The notes under the pieces are model-generated. The model had not been told where the DNA came from. It searched no databases and saw only the letters and a list, made by a program, of their open reading frames with translations. A DNA stretch of 64,000 nucleotides, from NCBI GenBank assembly GCA_009617715.1, contig VTFK01000266.1:372001-436000 (forward strand), written 5' to 3'. Position 1 is the stretch's first letter. Each line of letters begins with the position of its first letter. This document shows, piece by piece, positions 14,201 to 25,591 of this stretch. The position numbers were made by a program, and so were the translations under genes. Source of the stretch: Plectrocnemia conspersa (lineage: Eukaryota > Arthropoda > Insecta > Trichoptera > Polycentropodidae).

Positions 14201-16446
14201 AACTAGTTCGTTTATCCATTATTTCTTTTGTGTATAATCAAACTAATATGTTCATAAACAAACGAAATGTAAACTTGGACTGTAATATATACACCAAATA
14301 GATCTATAGTAAATAGTTCAGTTCAATTTGCAGCTAATACTAGTTGTGAATGCGATAGTAAAGAAATTATGTGTATACACATTTCTTAATATAAATTTAT
14401 ATATTTTATTTTAACATACTTTTAGGGTGGAGATTTGGAACAAGACACTTACAAGTATTTTTATATGCAGTTGCCATGTATTCTGTGATGTGTATTGGAG
14501 TGTGCACCAATATAGCCATATTAGCTATGACAGATCAAAATGATTTAAACAACAATACGGTATTAATTACCTTAATTAATTGATTTATACCTAATATTTT
14601 TTTATAAAATTAAATATAGATATTCGAATGGGACAAGCAAACTATTGGATATATAGCTTCGTCTCAGTATTGGGGCGATTTAATTGCGCAAATATTCGTA
14701 GGTCCCGTATCGCACAAATTCGGTGGAAAACCATTCGTAACAATCAGTTTAGGAGGCACGGGTCTAGTTCAATTATTAACACCATATTTCGCTAAACTGG
14801 TATGATTTAAAAATATTGTAAAATTAAATTATGTATATTTTGATTTACTATAATTTTAGGCAGATTGGAAAGGTATGTATTTTGGAGGACTATTAAGTGG
14901 AATTTTAGTTGGTGTGTATTTTCCTGCTTTGCATACATTGTTGGGAAAATGGGCTCCAGTTGACGAAAGGACAAGAATGGGAATGTTTTCATACATAGGT
15001 GAGATACAAAATCTTAATATTATGCTGTTTATATATTAATTAAAATTGTGTTATAGGTTTGAATTTGGCACACATTATAGCATTCCCATTATCAGCATAT
15101 ATATCGTCATCTTCATATGGATGGAAGGGCGTATTTTATTTTTATGGTTGGCAAAATATACTTTGCTGTTTATTGTGGATATTTTTGGGAGCAAGTACTC
15201 CTTCTGAACATAAAAGTATATCGAAAGAAGAGAGAGAATTAATATTGACTTCTTTAGAACAAACAGAAGATGAAACAGTACTTTTTTTAAATCTAATGTG
15301 TTATTATCATAATAAAAAAGTATTTAATGTTTTAAATGTATTTTTAATAGCTGCAAAATACACCATGGAAGGCAATTTTAACATCGAAACCGTATTGGGC
15401 AATATTATTAGCACAAGCTGGAGCATTATGGAGTTTTTTTGTAATATCGTATGAAATGCCGTCTTACTTTAAAAATTGTGTTGGAACAGAATTACAAGAG
15501 GTATGATTACTAGCCTAACGATCAACCTTAATTGAAATATTGTTTTTATTGTAATATATATACATTCATTATTTAGATAAAAATAATCAGAAAAACATTA
15601 AAATTTTATGCATTACATCTTTATAATGTAGAGTGGACTCTTTTCGTCATATGGATACATATTGGCAATTGTAACTGGAGTTATTGGAAGTGTTTCATTA
15701 GATTACTTGTTGATAAAGAACATTTTTAATTTAACCCAATTGAGAAAGATCTACAATACAATAGGTACATAGTAACTTTATATTTGTAAACAATGAAATG
15801 TAACGAATTAATATTTTTAAGGCACTTGGGGTCCAGCAATTTGTCTTGTGATTGTATCATACATTCCAATAGAATATGTTAAAACTATTATTGCACTAAC
15901 AACTTTAATTGTTGGATTGAATTCTATAAATGGTTGCGGATATATGGCGAGTAGTATATATTTTAATTATTAATATATTATATTTTTAATAATATTTATA
16001 ATAATTACAGATGAGCTTCGTGGATATATCTCCATATTATTGTGGTATGCTATATAGTTTATCTATGGTATTTTCCGATATTGTTTGCTTATTGGCACCT
16101 ATTTTTGATGGATATTTACTAGATGATATTGTGAGTTTTTTATATTATATAAAAATTTTCCTTTTTTATTAAATACATGTTTATGAATTTAGACTGATAT
16201 CGTGAAATGGAGAAAAGTCTTGTTAATGGCAAGTGCAACATTTTTCTTTGGTAATTTAATATTTTTAGTGTTCGGAACAGCCGAAAAACAGTCTTGGGAT
16301 AATGGCGCTGAAAAGCGAGAAATTGAAGGTAAAAGAGAATAATTATTAAGTATAATAATTAAGTTTTCTAAGAAATTTATTTAGTTGCAGACAATGTGGA
16401 AATAAACAGTGCATCTGAAAAGATGATTGTTGACTCAGTAATATAA
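11264..16446 (+). CDS. SLC17-like MFS transporter, gene B
   Basis: Second paralogue; predicted SLC17-type membrane transporter, substrate unknown. Exons: 11264-11279, 14426-14559, 14620-14799, 14860-14998, 15057-15277, 15351-15500, 15632-15764, 15822-15946, 16011-16130, 16193-16328, 16391-16446 (TAA). The joined frame is 469 residues, the same length as gene A and collinear with it. Landmarks include FEWDKQTIGYIASSQYWGD, GKWAPVDERTRMGMF and WGPAICLVIVSYIPIEYV. Glycine replaces the TM1 and TM4 arginines kept in gene G. Intron 8 starts with GC (GCGAGT at 15947) instead of GT; this is an accepted minor donor also used in C and D. The C-terminus keeps the SEKMI word of A and F. Intron 1 is 3.1 kb and hosts several mobile-element remnants. 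AATAAA lies at 16627. Confidence 0.85.
11905..12070. other. GC-rich block of unknown origin in gene B intron 1
   Basis: About 165 bp with clearly higher GC than its surroundings. It is open in one frame on each strand (plus 11885-12142, minus 11908-12102) but resembles no protein I recognise. It may be a piece of a mobile element or a processed fragment. Function cannot be assigned. Confidence 0.3.
12873..13075. repeat. Palindromic MITE in gene B intron 1
   Basis: The 203-bp segment folds back on itself along nearly its whole length. The outer arms are CTCGGATTAGGATTACCTAA and the matching end AATCCGAG; the central arms are AAAGTGGCTACACCGAGATA and its complement around 12976-13003. No coding capacity. 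Foldback structure and lack of coding suit a MITE; target duplications are unclear. Confidence 0.7.
13289..14282. mobile_element. Possible 1-kb inverted-repeat element in gene B intron 1
   Basis: The left segment (AGTCCAAGT onward, 13289-13346) and the reverse complement of the right segment (14224-14282) share about three quarters of bases over roughly 57 nt, including TATGAACATA-like and CACAAA words. The pogo/Tigger-like MITE at 13412-13865 lies inside, as expected of nested insertion. No transposase is readable. Confidence 0.4.
13412..13865. mobile_element. pogo/Tigger-like MITE, complete copy
   Basis: Ends are CAGTGAAATCTC and GAGATTTCACTG, perfectly inverted, with TA on both sides (13410-13411 and 13866-13867), the target site of Tc1/mariner/pogo elements. 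The interior (TTTGTAACGAATACCGAAAT onward) carries no complete gene. A second copy with decayed ends lies at 31706-32160. Non-autonomous; family assignment is from termini and TA duplication. Confidence 0.75.
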
Positions 16447-17735
16447 TATGATAAATAACATTATTATTTTACTATATTTTATATTTATTACGAGTTTCTA
16501 AGGGTAAGAATATGGCTGAAGAAAATATTTTTCCGAGAGCAGTCACAGTATTATGTTAGTAAATTCAATGAATCTGTAATTTTAAAATATATATATTTAT
16601 GATTAATAATTAATAAATTGTATTTTAATAAAATGATGTATTATTTTTCACATATTTTCACAATTCTATAATATTAAATTGAAAAATTGTTGTTAATTAC
16701 ATTTAAATTTAAAAAGTATTATTATATTTACCCAAATGTTACAGTAAAAGTAAATATTAATAACAATGAAATGTTTGAGTAAGATCGGTTACTACAAAAG
16801 TTATTTTCACTCGTTATGCAAATTTGACTGAATATAATAAATTAATTTATATATTAAAGAGGCGTGTTTGAACCATAAAAGTGTAATATGTACATAACAT
16901 GTGTGCAAATTGAGAGTTAAAGTGATAAAATACGTGTAAATTATTATAAAACATATTTTTAAAAGCCGCTTATAGATAATGCTGTCTTATGCTCAACATT
17001 TGAAAGATTGTATTAAAACTGTTTCACATTTCGTTCTGATTCCTTCAAATACCAAACTACGTAATTTAAGTCATCCAAGAGTTGATTTACTTCAAAGTTA
17101 TATTAAATAAGGACATGTCTCTAAATGTGTTTTGCATTTTCCTTGAACTCTTTCTAAATATTTCATGAGTTACAATTAAAGCATATTTTTTTATTCAGAA
17201 CAATCACTTACTTGAAGGAATGGTCTTATTCAAGATATTAAGTTTATGTTAGATATTAGACAAAATGCTTACAGGTAATATAATCAATAAATCGTATAGT
17301 TTGTTATAAATTATTAATATAAACATTTGCGCTTTATTCTATATATATAGCAAAGAACACAAATAAAATACCTAAATCAACAGTTTACAAATCTAAACCA
17401 TTATAGTTATTTTAATTATTAGGAAACATTACATCAATGTAACTTGAAAGTAACAACTAAATTAAAGAAGAAATACTAAAATAGCAGCAAATACTAGCTG
17501 AGAGATTATTTAATTTAGCAAATATGTATAATATGTACAGTGGTTATTTGAATGCGTGTGGTTGAGAGACTAGAAAATACTCATACAATTTTTTACAATA
17601 CCTATGTACGAATCACAAACATAATAATCGGTACAAATGGAACATTGAACATTAATATTCTCTTTATATACATATTTTCATAATTAAATACTGTTTTCCT
17701 GTGAAGATATATTTAATTTAATAGGCACATATGAC
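16447..17735. other. Intergenic DNA between genes B and C
   Basis: AT-rich. The left part is the gene B 3' UTR. The segment about 16850-16990 (CATAACATGTGTGCA, then GTTAAAGTGAT) is matched by 24330-24460 downstream of gene C, so the duplication unit included downstream flank. No coding signal. Confidence 0.55.
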
Positions 17736-17935
17736 ATTCGAATATGAAAGAGAAGTACTATACGTCAGCCGTCTTGGGACAATTATATATAAAAAGATAT
17801 AAGATGATTTATATACATACTCTTATATTATCTTATCATGTTATTGCTCAAATTTAATTTGATTACATTGTTTAGAATCATTGAAGAGGAAGAAGTTCGT
17901 TATTAAAGGTGTGCGTACACTGTTCTTCAATCATA
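17736..17935 (+). promoter_or_regulatory. Gene C proximal 5' flank with TATA-like box and GATA doublet
   Basis: The block contains GAATATGAAAGAGAA (about 17740), TATATAAAAAG (17785) and ATTATCTTATCATG (17827-17840), and the leader AGAATCATTGAAGAGGAAGA (about 17875). The same elements in the same order precede gene D (25376-25591). The GATA doublet is about 108 bp before the ATG. Sequence conservation is direct; promoter activity is inferred, and the doublet could lie in the 5' UTR. Confidence 0.55.
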
Positions 17936-20900
17936 ATGGAAGAAAACAATGGTAATTTAATTAAATTTTGTGTAGAAAATCAATTGATCTATATAATTAA
18001 GTTTATTATATGAATATATTTACTTTTATACAAATTTTTGTATTTAAATTGCTAAAAATGACAGATTTGTATTCAATACAAGCTATTATCAAAATATATA
18101 TTTTATATATAGATTAGTACTCATCAGATTATCGGGATAAGATTGGTAAATTTTGTTTTTTATTCTGTTCAGTCAAAATCTGGATGTTTCCATAAAGTAA
18201 CAATATGTATATACTGAACATCAAAAACGACGGGTTGTTATTATACAATGGAGGCTTAAAATAGTTTTTAATTTAGAATTTCTTACAACATGTTTGCATT
18301 TAATTATATTTATTTTAAAATAATATAGTGTGAAAACCAGAGAAACATATAGTGTGGTATTTGAGAAGCATTTTTCAAACCGTTTTTATTAAAAGTGTTA
18401 TATTATTAGGCAACCAGGCTAGAGAAGCATGATCAAAGATATGGCGCACTAGGTGATTATACACCCCTTGAGCTCCTAAATTGATGCATGTATCGCAAAA
18501 CAAATCCTAAACTCTTATTGGCTTTATTGCATATATTTTATATATGCTGATGGAATCTGTAGTCCGCTTGAAAAAGGACACCCAAATCAGTGGTTTTCTT
18601 GTCCTAGAATAGGTCATTGAATGATATTTTTTATGCTAATCTATTAACGGGTGACCACATACATATATTTTCAACAGTAAATTTAAGTTTTCTACAATCC
18701 ATAATGAAATATATTTTAAGGAATATTTAATGGTCATCGACGAAAAGATAATAATAAGCGAAAGAAACAGTAACAGATCTGAGATTAGAACCTTAATGAA
18801 TTCCTGATGTGGCAATGTACAGAGACGACATGTGTAGTCATATTGATTATATTGACCATCATCATATCATCATCTGAAAAATATCATTAAAAATTAATTA
18901 TTTTGTAGTAAACCCGAAACCTATCTACTTTTTTAGAATTAAAAGTAGCAAACTTATCAAAATCATTTACTCAACTGCCTATATTGAGATTTTTCGTTAC
19001 AAAATTAGAAAAACAAATGATCAAAAAATATAGTAGCAACTGCTGACGCTACATCTATTTAAAGTAATTAGTCCAATAGCCAGATCCGTTGAGATAGTCA
19101 ATGTCAAGTTTGAACAAGTTGTGACTTATCTGCCGGCTTCTAGAGCCGGAAGAGATAGGTCGTGTTTACCATGTCTGTCGCGCATCATGGATTTCGAACA
19201 ACGCGCTAACATTAAGTTGCAAAAAAAATCAGTGTATGGCAATAATGTGGTGACTGAAGACTGTTTACAAGTGGAATTAGCGATTTAAGAGTGGAAATGA
19301 GTCAGATGAAGACGAGTAACGGTCGGGAGGTCCTTTGACCTAAAAAACAGACAAAAACATCCAAAAAGTTTCATAAATGGTTTGTTCAAACAGGCAATTG
19401 ACTATTCGAGAGCTTACCGAAGAACTGAACATCTTGTATGGGTCCATGCAAATGAGGCGAGTGAGTGTGAAATTTGTTCCCAGACTTTTGACTGACAAAC
19501 AGAAGGCAAATCGGGTCTGTTTGTACGGAATTGAAGGATCGTCTTGATGCAGATCCCGACTTCATGGTCAAAATTAAAACTGGAGATGAAAATTGGGTGT
19601 ATGGCTGAGACGAAAATATAGGGTTCCTAATTTATTTTCTTCAATGTAATATTTTTTTAAAGAATGGCTGAATGCAAGGTATTTGATTTGTGTAAAATTA
19701 GTGTTTTTATAACGGAATACTTTCAAATAATATAAGAAATAGCACACGTTAGAATAATCCGATTAAGTAAAATCTCCATTTGTTCTGTTCAAATACTCGC
19801 ACTTCCTACTACATTCCGGCTACAAATACAATTAAAACACCTGAACACATCATTGACAAACCAAAAAATTCTATTCATACTTAATTTACCTTATCACAAA
19901 TGATTTATTAACGTCGCGATCATCTGGTAATTACGTATATTATAGTTATACTTCGAATACAAACAATCGTACGTAGTTAATTACATAAACGCATGACAGC
20001 TGTCAAAGAAGGGTGCGTACTTGAATTTTTAATTTTGGCCTTAGCAACCGATTAAGCAGGCATTAATTTAAATGTTTCATAATAATTACTCAAATATATT
20101 TTATTTAAATATATTAAAAGTAAGATTTTTTTTAATAATTATTTTTTGATTATTAAAATTGATTTATATTGAAATCAATTTAAGAGAAGGGGGGGGGGCA
20201 ACTATATTACGATATTGTATTGTGTCGTGAATGATATGCGAAGCGCAGCAAGAGACATATTTATTTTTTACCTTCAAAACCAATTTTAAAACTTGAAAAC
20301 TTTAGTACGATAAAGAAATTTGTGTGCACTAGCTTTGAATAACTATGTTTGTTAATATCTTCTAATACATCAACATGACAATAGTACTCACACATCAACA
20401 CATATTAAAAATAAAATAAAAATTATCCCAATGTTGAAAATATGCGTGTGCATACTTATTTAGTGTTGTGAGAAATGTGAGTGATTTTTGTGTGAGTTGC
20501 CGTTACTGTTCCTTAATTGTGTTTCTTGTAGAGTAGAATTTTTTCTGGTCTAGTCTCATTTCAGTAGTCCACGTTACTATCGAACTACAGAGCGTCCACA
20601 TTCCACAATATTATGTTATGCATGACATATTAAGTTTGGCACTGCAAACGTTATGGTTGGTCTAATCATTGATTTGTATAACAGGACCTTGCTCTTGAGA
20701 TATTACTGCGCCTACCCAATATCAAGCAATGCACTTTCTTCCTCATAAGGTCTTTCTTCTGAACTGTTTGGCGCGCGGCTTCCATTTCAACTTTCTGGAA
20801 GCATTGCAGCACTCTTTGGTTCTGGAACTGGAAGTAACGTGAACCAAAGAGTGCTGCAATGCCAATGCTTTATTTTTCTTGTTTGCAAATCATCTTCTTT

Positions 20901-23900
20901 ACAAAAATGAGACGTATCTGTCTGTAGTTATCCTTTTAGTACCACTTGACTTCAGTCTTGGAATTACAATTACTTATGCCACCTTTCATTTTTGTTAAAA
21001 AATCTTTAGGCACTTTTCGACTACATCTGAAATTCGATGCGATCTTCTGTTGTCAGGATGCGTGATAGAGTCATAGCAAGTCTGTATAGCATAAATTGGT
21101 GCAAAACCAGTCTTAATATATTCATTGCAATTTCGTCCCACGTTCTGAGCACAAAATTACTACAAGGACTTTATCCTTGCCTATGTAATTTATTAGTAAT
21201 TAGTTTACATTGTGATGTGTAAATACAGCAGATATATCGATCATTCTCCTAATTAGGATTAATTATTTTATAATATTTGTTAATTTCTTAAATGTTGTAT
21301 AAAATAATGTAGGAGGCCCATTTATTTAGTTTATTATGGCCAAAACTTGGCGGCGCTCTGGTAACACTGGTGTAACGAACACTTCTCTTGTCTCACACGC
21401 TGTTGCGAGCCTCGCGCACCGTTCATTATATATAAATGACATGTAACTTCAGCAAATCGTCAATAAAAACACTACTGCAGCGGTTTAATCTGTGTCTAAT
21501 TGCCAGCTGTCACCTCCCGTCGTCAAAATAATTTATATTTCAAGCTTGTTTACATTTCGACGATTTTTTCTCTGATTTGGATTGGTAACATTTTACGATG
21601 TATCGATTTTCTCCAACACAGATCTATTGCTTTCATCTTGCAGTCTAGATATGATAAAGATTTCGCTCCAGATAATAGTCCCGACATCAGGTGTCGAAAC
21701 CTATGCAAAATAAACGAGAAGATGTATGAAACGCTCAATTAAAAATTAAATACTCTTGCAAATTTTAATTAAATATGCTTTTAGGATGGAAATTTGGAAA
21801 AAGGCACGTACAAGTGTTATTGTACACAGTTGCTATGTATTCTGTGATGTGTATAGGAGTGTGCAACAATATAGCCATATTGTCTATGACAGATCAAAAC
21901 AATACAAATAACAATACGGTATTAATAAGCTCAATTTGGTATTTTATATAGAAATAATCATAATATTTTCTTATTACAACATATACAGATATTCGATTGG
22001 GACAAACAAACTATTGGATATATAGCTTCGTCTCAATATTGGGGAGATATGATAGCACAAATATTTGCAGGTCCTTTATTGCATAAATATGGTGGAAAAC
22101 CATTTGTGACCATCAGTTTGGGGGGCACAGCAATTAATCAATTATTAATACCATACTTTGCTAAATTGGTATGATTTTAAAATTTTATAAAATTAAATTA
22201 TGTTTAATTTTATTAAATATATTTTTAGGCCGATTGGAAAGGGATGTGCTTTGGTGGACTTTTGAATGGAATTTTCGTCGGTGTTTATTTTCCTGCTTTT
22301 CATACACTGTTGGGTAAATGGGCACCAGTTGGTGAAAGGACAAGAATGGGAATGTTTTCATACACAGGTTAAATATTAAATTTTATAAGTTTATGATTAG
22401 AAAAATAATATAATTGTTTTATAGGTTTGAATTTGGCATATATTATATCATTTCCATTATCAGCATATATATCTTCATATTCGTTTGGATATAAGGGTAT
22501 ATATTATTTTTATGGCTGTCAAAATTTACTTTGCTGTATACTATGGATATTTTTGGGAGCAAACAGTCCTTCTGTACATAAAAGTATATCAAAAACAGAG
22601 AAAGATTTGATCTTGTCGTCTTTGGAGCAGACAGAAAACGAAACAGTATTTCTCTGATATTATTATATTAATATTATAAAACAATTTTGTTTTGTGTAAT
22701 ATTTATTTATTATTAGCCACAAGATACACCATGGAAGGCAATTTTTACATCGAAGCCATATTGGGCATTAATAATAGTACAAGCTGGCGCACTGTGGAGC
22801 TTTTTTGTGATATCGTATGAATTGCCGTCATACTTTAAAAATTGTGTAGGAACAGAATTGCAAGAGGTATGATTTGTAGACTATATGCCTGTTTTTGTAA
22901 GGTGATCAGACGTCCTTTGAAATTTGTTTTGTTTAGTTTACTTTGATATTTTCAAAATCTGGTCACCTTAGTTTTTGTAAAATTTATATTCTGTAAATAC
23001 TATTAATTTATTTATTATATTGATAATAAATTGTATTTTTTTTGTATATTAATTTAGATGGTAAATAGAATATTATATGTAACACACATATTTTTAATAT
23101 TTATTTCTAAATTAATTTGTTCATTTGTAGAGTGGACTCTTTTCTTCATTTGGATATATATTGGCAATTATAGCTGTACTCATTGGAAGTTTGTCGTTCG
23201 ATTACTTGTTAGAAAATAAAATGTTTAATATTACTCAATTGAGAAAGATCTACAATACGATAGGTAAATAATTATACTTTCAGTACTTAAGCATTTACTT
23301 GTAGATGTGAATGTAAATTAATAATACATCTATTTTAAGGAGCTTGGTGTCCAGCAATTTTGCTTGTGATTGTATCGTACATTCCAATAGAATATGTAAC
23401 AACTATTATTTCACTAACAACTTTAATTGTTGGATTAGATTCCCTCGGTGGTTGCGGATACATAGCAAGTGATAATTTTATATTATTTATTATTATACAT
23501 GTATTTAATATAATCTATTAAATAATTTTAGATGAACTACGTGGATTTATCCCCACGTTATTGTGGTATTCTATATAGTATTTCCATGGTATTTTCCGAT
23601 CTTGTCTGCTTATTGGCACCAATTTACGATGGATACGTATTAGATGATATTGTAAATATTCATATAGTACAAGTAGTTAACATTTTCATGTTTTACAATA
23701 ATATTTATGGTTTAAGACGGACATCAACAACTGGAGAAAAGTGTTATTAATGGCTAGTGCAACATATTTCTTTGGCAATTTAATATTTTTGATTTTCGGA
23801 ACAGCCGTAAAACAGACTTGGGATAATGGTGCAAAAGATCAACAAATTGAAGGTGAAGAAAAAGTAACTATATTTTCAAGTATAATAAAACTAAATTAAA

Positions 23901-23950
23901 TAAATGTTTCAGATGATGTGGAAATAAACGTTACTTCTGGAAAATACTAA
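17936..23950 (+). CDS. SLC17-like MFS transporter, gene C
   Basis: Third paralogue, predicted SLC17-type transporter. Exons: 17936-17951, 21785-21918, 21989-22168, 22229-22367, 22425-22645, 22717-22866, 23131-23263, 23340-23464, 23532-23651, 23717-23852, 23913-23950 (TAA). The joined frame gives 463 residues. Landmarks: FDWDKQTIGYIASSQYWGD, GKWAPVGERTRMGMF, PSYFKNCVGTELQE. Glycines replace the TM1 and TM4 arginines. Intron 8 has a GC donor (GCAAGT at 23465). Exon 11 is 18 nt shorter than in A and B because of an early stop that removes the SEKMI tail, a change shared with D. Exon 10 reads TDINNWRK where A, B and E read T-D-(V/I)-V-K-W-R-K. Intron 1 (3.8 kb) contains LINE, mariner and LTR remnants and a perfect hairpin. 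AATAAA is at 24138. Confidence 0.85.
18412..18620 (-). mobile_element. LINE reverse-transcriptase remnant (Jockey-like)
   Basis: Minus-strand translation gives a broken run resembling the region after the RT catalytic core of Jockey/CR1-type LINEs: FFKRTTDSISI, then NLGAQGVYNHLVRHIFDHAS, where such proteins have a conserved 'leu-val-arg-pro-ile-leu-glu-tyr-ala-ser' stretch. At least one stop interrupts it. It lies antisense in gene C intron 1. Confidence 0.5.
19187..19610 (+). pseudogene. Degenerate mariner transposase
   Basis: Plus-strand frames contain pieces of a mariner-family transposase in order: an N-terminal MDFEQRANIK, a helix-turn-helix portion (TIRELTEELNI at 19401-19433), RRVSVKFVPRLLTDKQKANR (about 19455-19514), then RLDADPDFMVKIKTGDENWV (about 19540-19598), which covers the first catalytic aspartate region. 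Stops and frameshifts separate the pieces and the C-terminal catalytic part is not seen. Nonautonomous remnant in gene C intron 1. Confidence 0.8.
19940..20115 (+). promoter_or_regulatory. Conserved noncoding block in gene C intron 1
   Basis: ACAGCTGTCAAAG and TTTTTAATTTTGGCCTTAGC followed by AACCGATTAAGCAG (20027-20060) recur almost unchanged at 27795-27856 in gene D intron 1. The surrounding 180 bp is alignable. The block may be an intronic enhancer or an alternative promoter retained after duplication, or simply recent duplication. No function is shown. Confidence 0.4.
20801..20862. ncRNA. Perfect 22-bp hairpin, candidate small-RNA precursor
   Basis: GCATTGCAGCACTCTTTGGTTC (20801-20822) and its exact complement (20841-20862) enclose an 18-nt loop. 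A perfect 22-bp stem with a loop of this size is shaped like an miRNA or hairpin-siRNA precursor; it could equally be a tiny MITE. No known miRNA seed is claimed. It lies in gene C intron 1. Confidence 0.35.
21326..21520 (+). mobile_element. LTR fragment related to the element in gene D
   Basis: Shares TTATGGCCAAAACT near its left end and CACTACTGCAGCGGTTTAAT with TGTGTCTAATTGCCA near its right end with the LTR at 29886-30067. The middle differs. No internal region follows, so it is a solo or truncated LTR in gene C intron 1. Confidence 0.6.
22895..22975. repeat. Short inverted-repeat element in gene C intron 6
   Basis: AAGGTGATCAGACGTCC on the left and ATCTGGTCACCTTAG on the right are inverted with one mismatch over 12 bp, enclosing about 50 bp. 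Paralogous introns lack it, so it is a small insertion of the GGTGACCA-terminus type. Confidence 0.45.
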
Positions 23951-25375
23951 TTAGGAAAAGTCATATAACGAGAATGGCAATAAATTACCTATTCTTGTAC
24001 TATATTATATGAACGGGATTTTTCCAAGTTTGCATAGGGTAAGAATATTGCTTAAGTAAAGATTTTTCGAGAGCAATTAAACGTAACTTGATGAATTTGT
24101 AATTTTAATATTTATGTTACGTATCCTATTATTTTTTAATAAAAAGTAAAATTTAAAATACATATAGAGTACTTTGTATTTCTCGAAGAATAAAAAATAA
24201 CATAATTCAAGTGATTTAAATTAACAATCAAGATAACCAACGGCAAAGTATTTTTTTTATTTGTATGTTGTTGTATTTTATTTTATTTGAAATGTGATTT
24301 AGACATGTGTGCAAAATTGACAGGATATAATTAATAAATTTGCATGTTTGATTTATGAAAATGTCATATGCGTATAACATGTGTGCAGTTAAAAGTTAAA
24401 GTTGATCAAACATTATAAATGATTATAAAACTTCTATTTTTAAAGTGACTCATATAACGTATTACACTTTCAAGACAGCTGAGTGCTCGGCATAGTAGGT
24501 AATCAGTAATCAATAACATATGTAAATTAGTATATTTAGCATAATAATTTAGAAACATTGTTAAAATTTAGATCAAAAAACACAGTCAGACATAAAAAAT
24601 GTTTTCGAAACGAATTACATACTCAAAGTGACTTTATAATAAAAATTTAGAGTGTTTGGACTATATTTCATTGAAATATAATATAATATATATGTGAATA
24701 TGAATATAAACAAAATTAATTGATATATTCATTCTTGAACGTTCAAATACTAATGTCTGTCCTTTACAATAACCAAAAACATGCATATTATGTGTACAAA
24801 TATCAACAACAATACACGCATTGTGTTTTGATAGGTTTAATCGAGCAACTGGTTTTTGATTTCACAATACATTTCCACGTGCTTATAACCTTACTGACAA
24901 AATATTTATAATTAATATATTAAAAGTAGTATAAAACACAGTAGTATGCAAATTATTCTCCTATAATATATACATACTTGCAATGTATATTATTTCATTA
25001 TTAATATTCTGGTAAAACATGACAAGCGTTAGCCCAATGCGTTACTACGGGGCAAACATAATTAACAACTACTAAGTAAATGGTTAGAAACGATACTAAA
25101 GACAAAGTCTGTAAATCAGTGATATCTATTTTATTAATTATAAACTAATATTATACCTTAAATTTATTGATATCATTATGCACAAGCTAGCTTGATTTTA
25201 TATTTTTTATTAAGAAAAAATCAATGAAAATTCAATGACTTCAACTGTGAAATTAAGAAAATTCAGGAAAATGTTATTGGCGATGATCGACCAAAATTAT
25301 AGTTATATAATAATCAGTAATTCCGATATATATACTTTTTTTATTAAGATAAATTAATTGTAGGAGCATATTTCT
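23951..25375. other. Intergenic DNA between genes C and D
   Basis: AT-rich. It includes the gene C 3' UTR, a segment at 24330-24460 homologous to the region downstream of gene B, and the SINE-like repeat at 25017-25150. No gene supported. Confidence 0.55.
25017..25150 (-). repeat. SINE-like repeat body, headless copy
   Basis: Shares CCAATGCGTTAC and AGTCTGTAAATCAGTGATAT followed by CTATTTTATTAATTATAAAC with 38553-38690, where the same body adjoins a tRNA-like sequence. A shorter piece is at 112-174. Strand follows the tRNA-like head of that copy. Repeat identity is direct; SINE nature is inferred. Confidence 0.45.
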
Positions 25376-25591
25376 TTTGAATATGAAAGAGAATAAGTCA
25401 GACTTCTTAGGGTAATTATATTATATATAAAATATAATATGATCTATATACATAATATGTTTCACACGCTGTTGTTTTATCTTATCTTGTAATGTTTGAT
25501 AGCTGAAATATAGTTTGATTATATTGTTCAGAATCATTAAAGAGGAAGAAGTTAATAATTAAAGGTGTGCGTGTACTGTTCTTCAAACGTA
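25376..25591 (+). promoter_or_regulatory. Gene D proximal 5' flank with TATA-like box and GATA doublet
   Basis: Contains GAATATGAAAGAGAA, TATATAAAAT (25434) and TTATCTTATCTTG (25477-25489), then the leader AGAATCATTAAAGAGGAAGA and GGTGTGCGTGTACTGTTCTT. This matches the gene C flank element by element. The GATA doublet is about 115 bp before the ATG. Confidence 0.55.

Noticed and set aside
15059..15454. 131-codon frame starting inside gene B exon 5
   Set aside because: It is exon 5 read through intron 5 out of frame; splice sites at 15278 and 15350 give the proper junction to exon 6.
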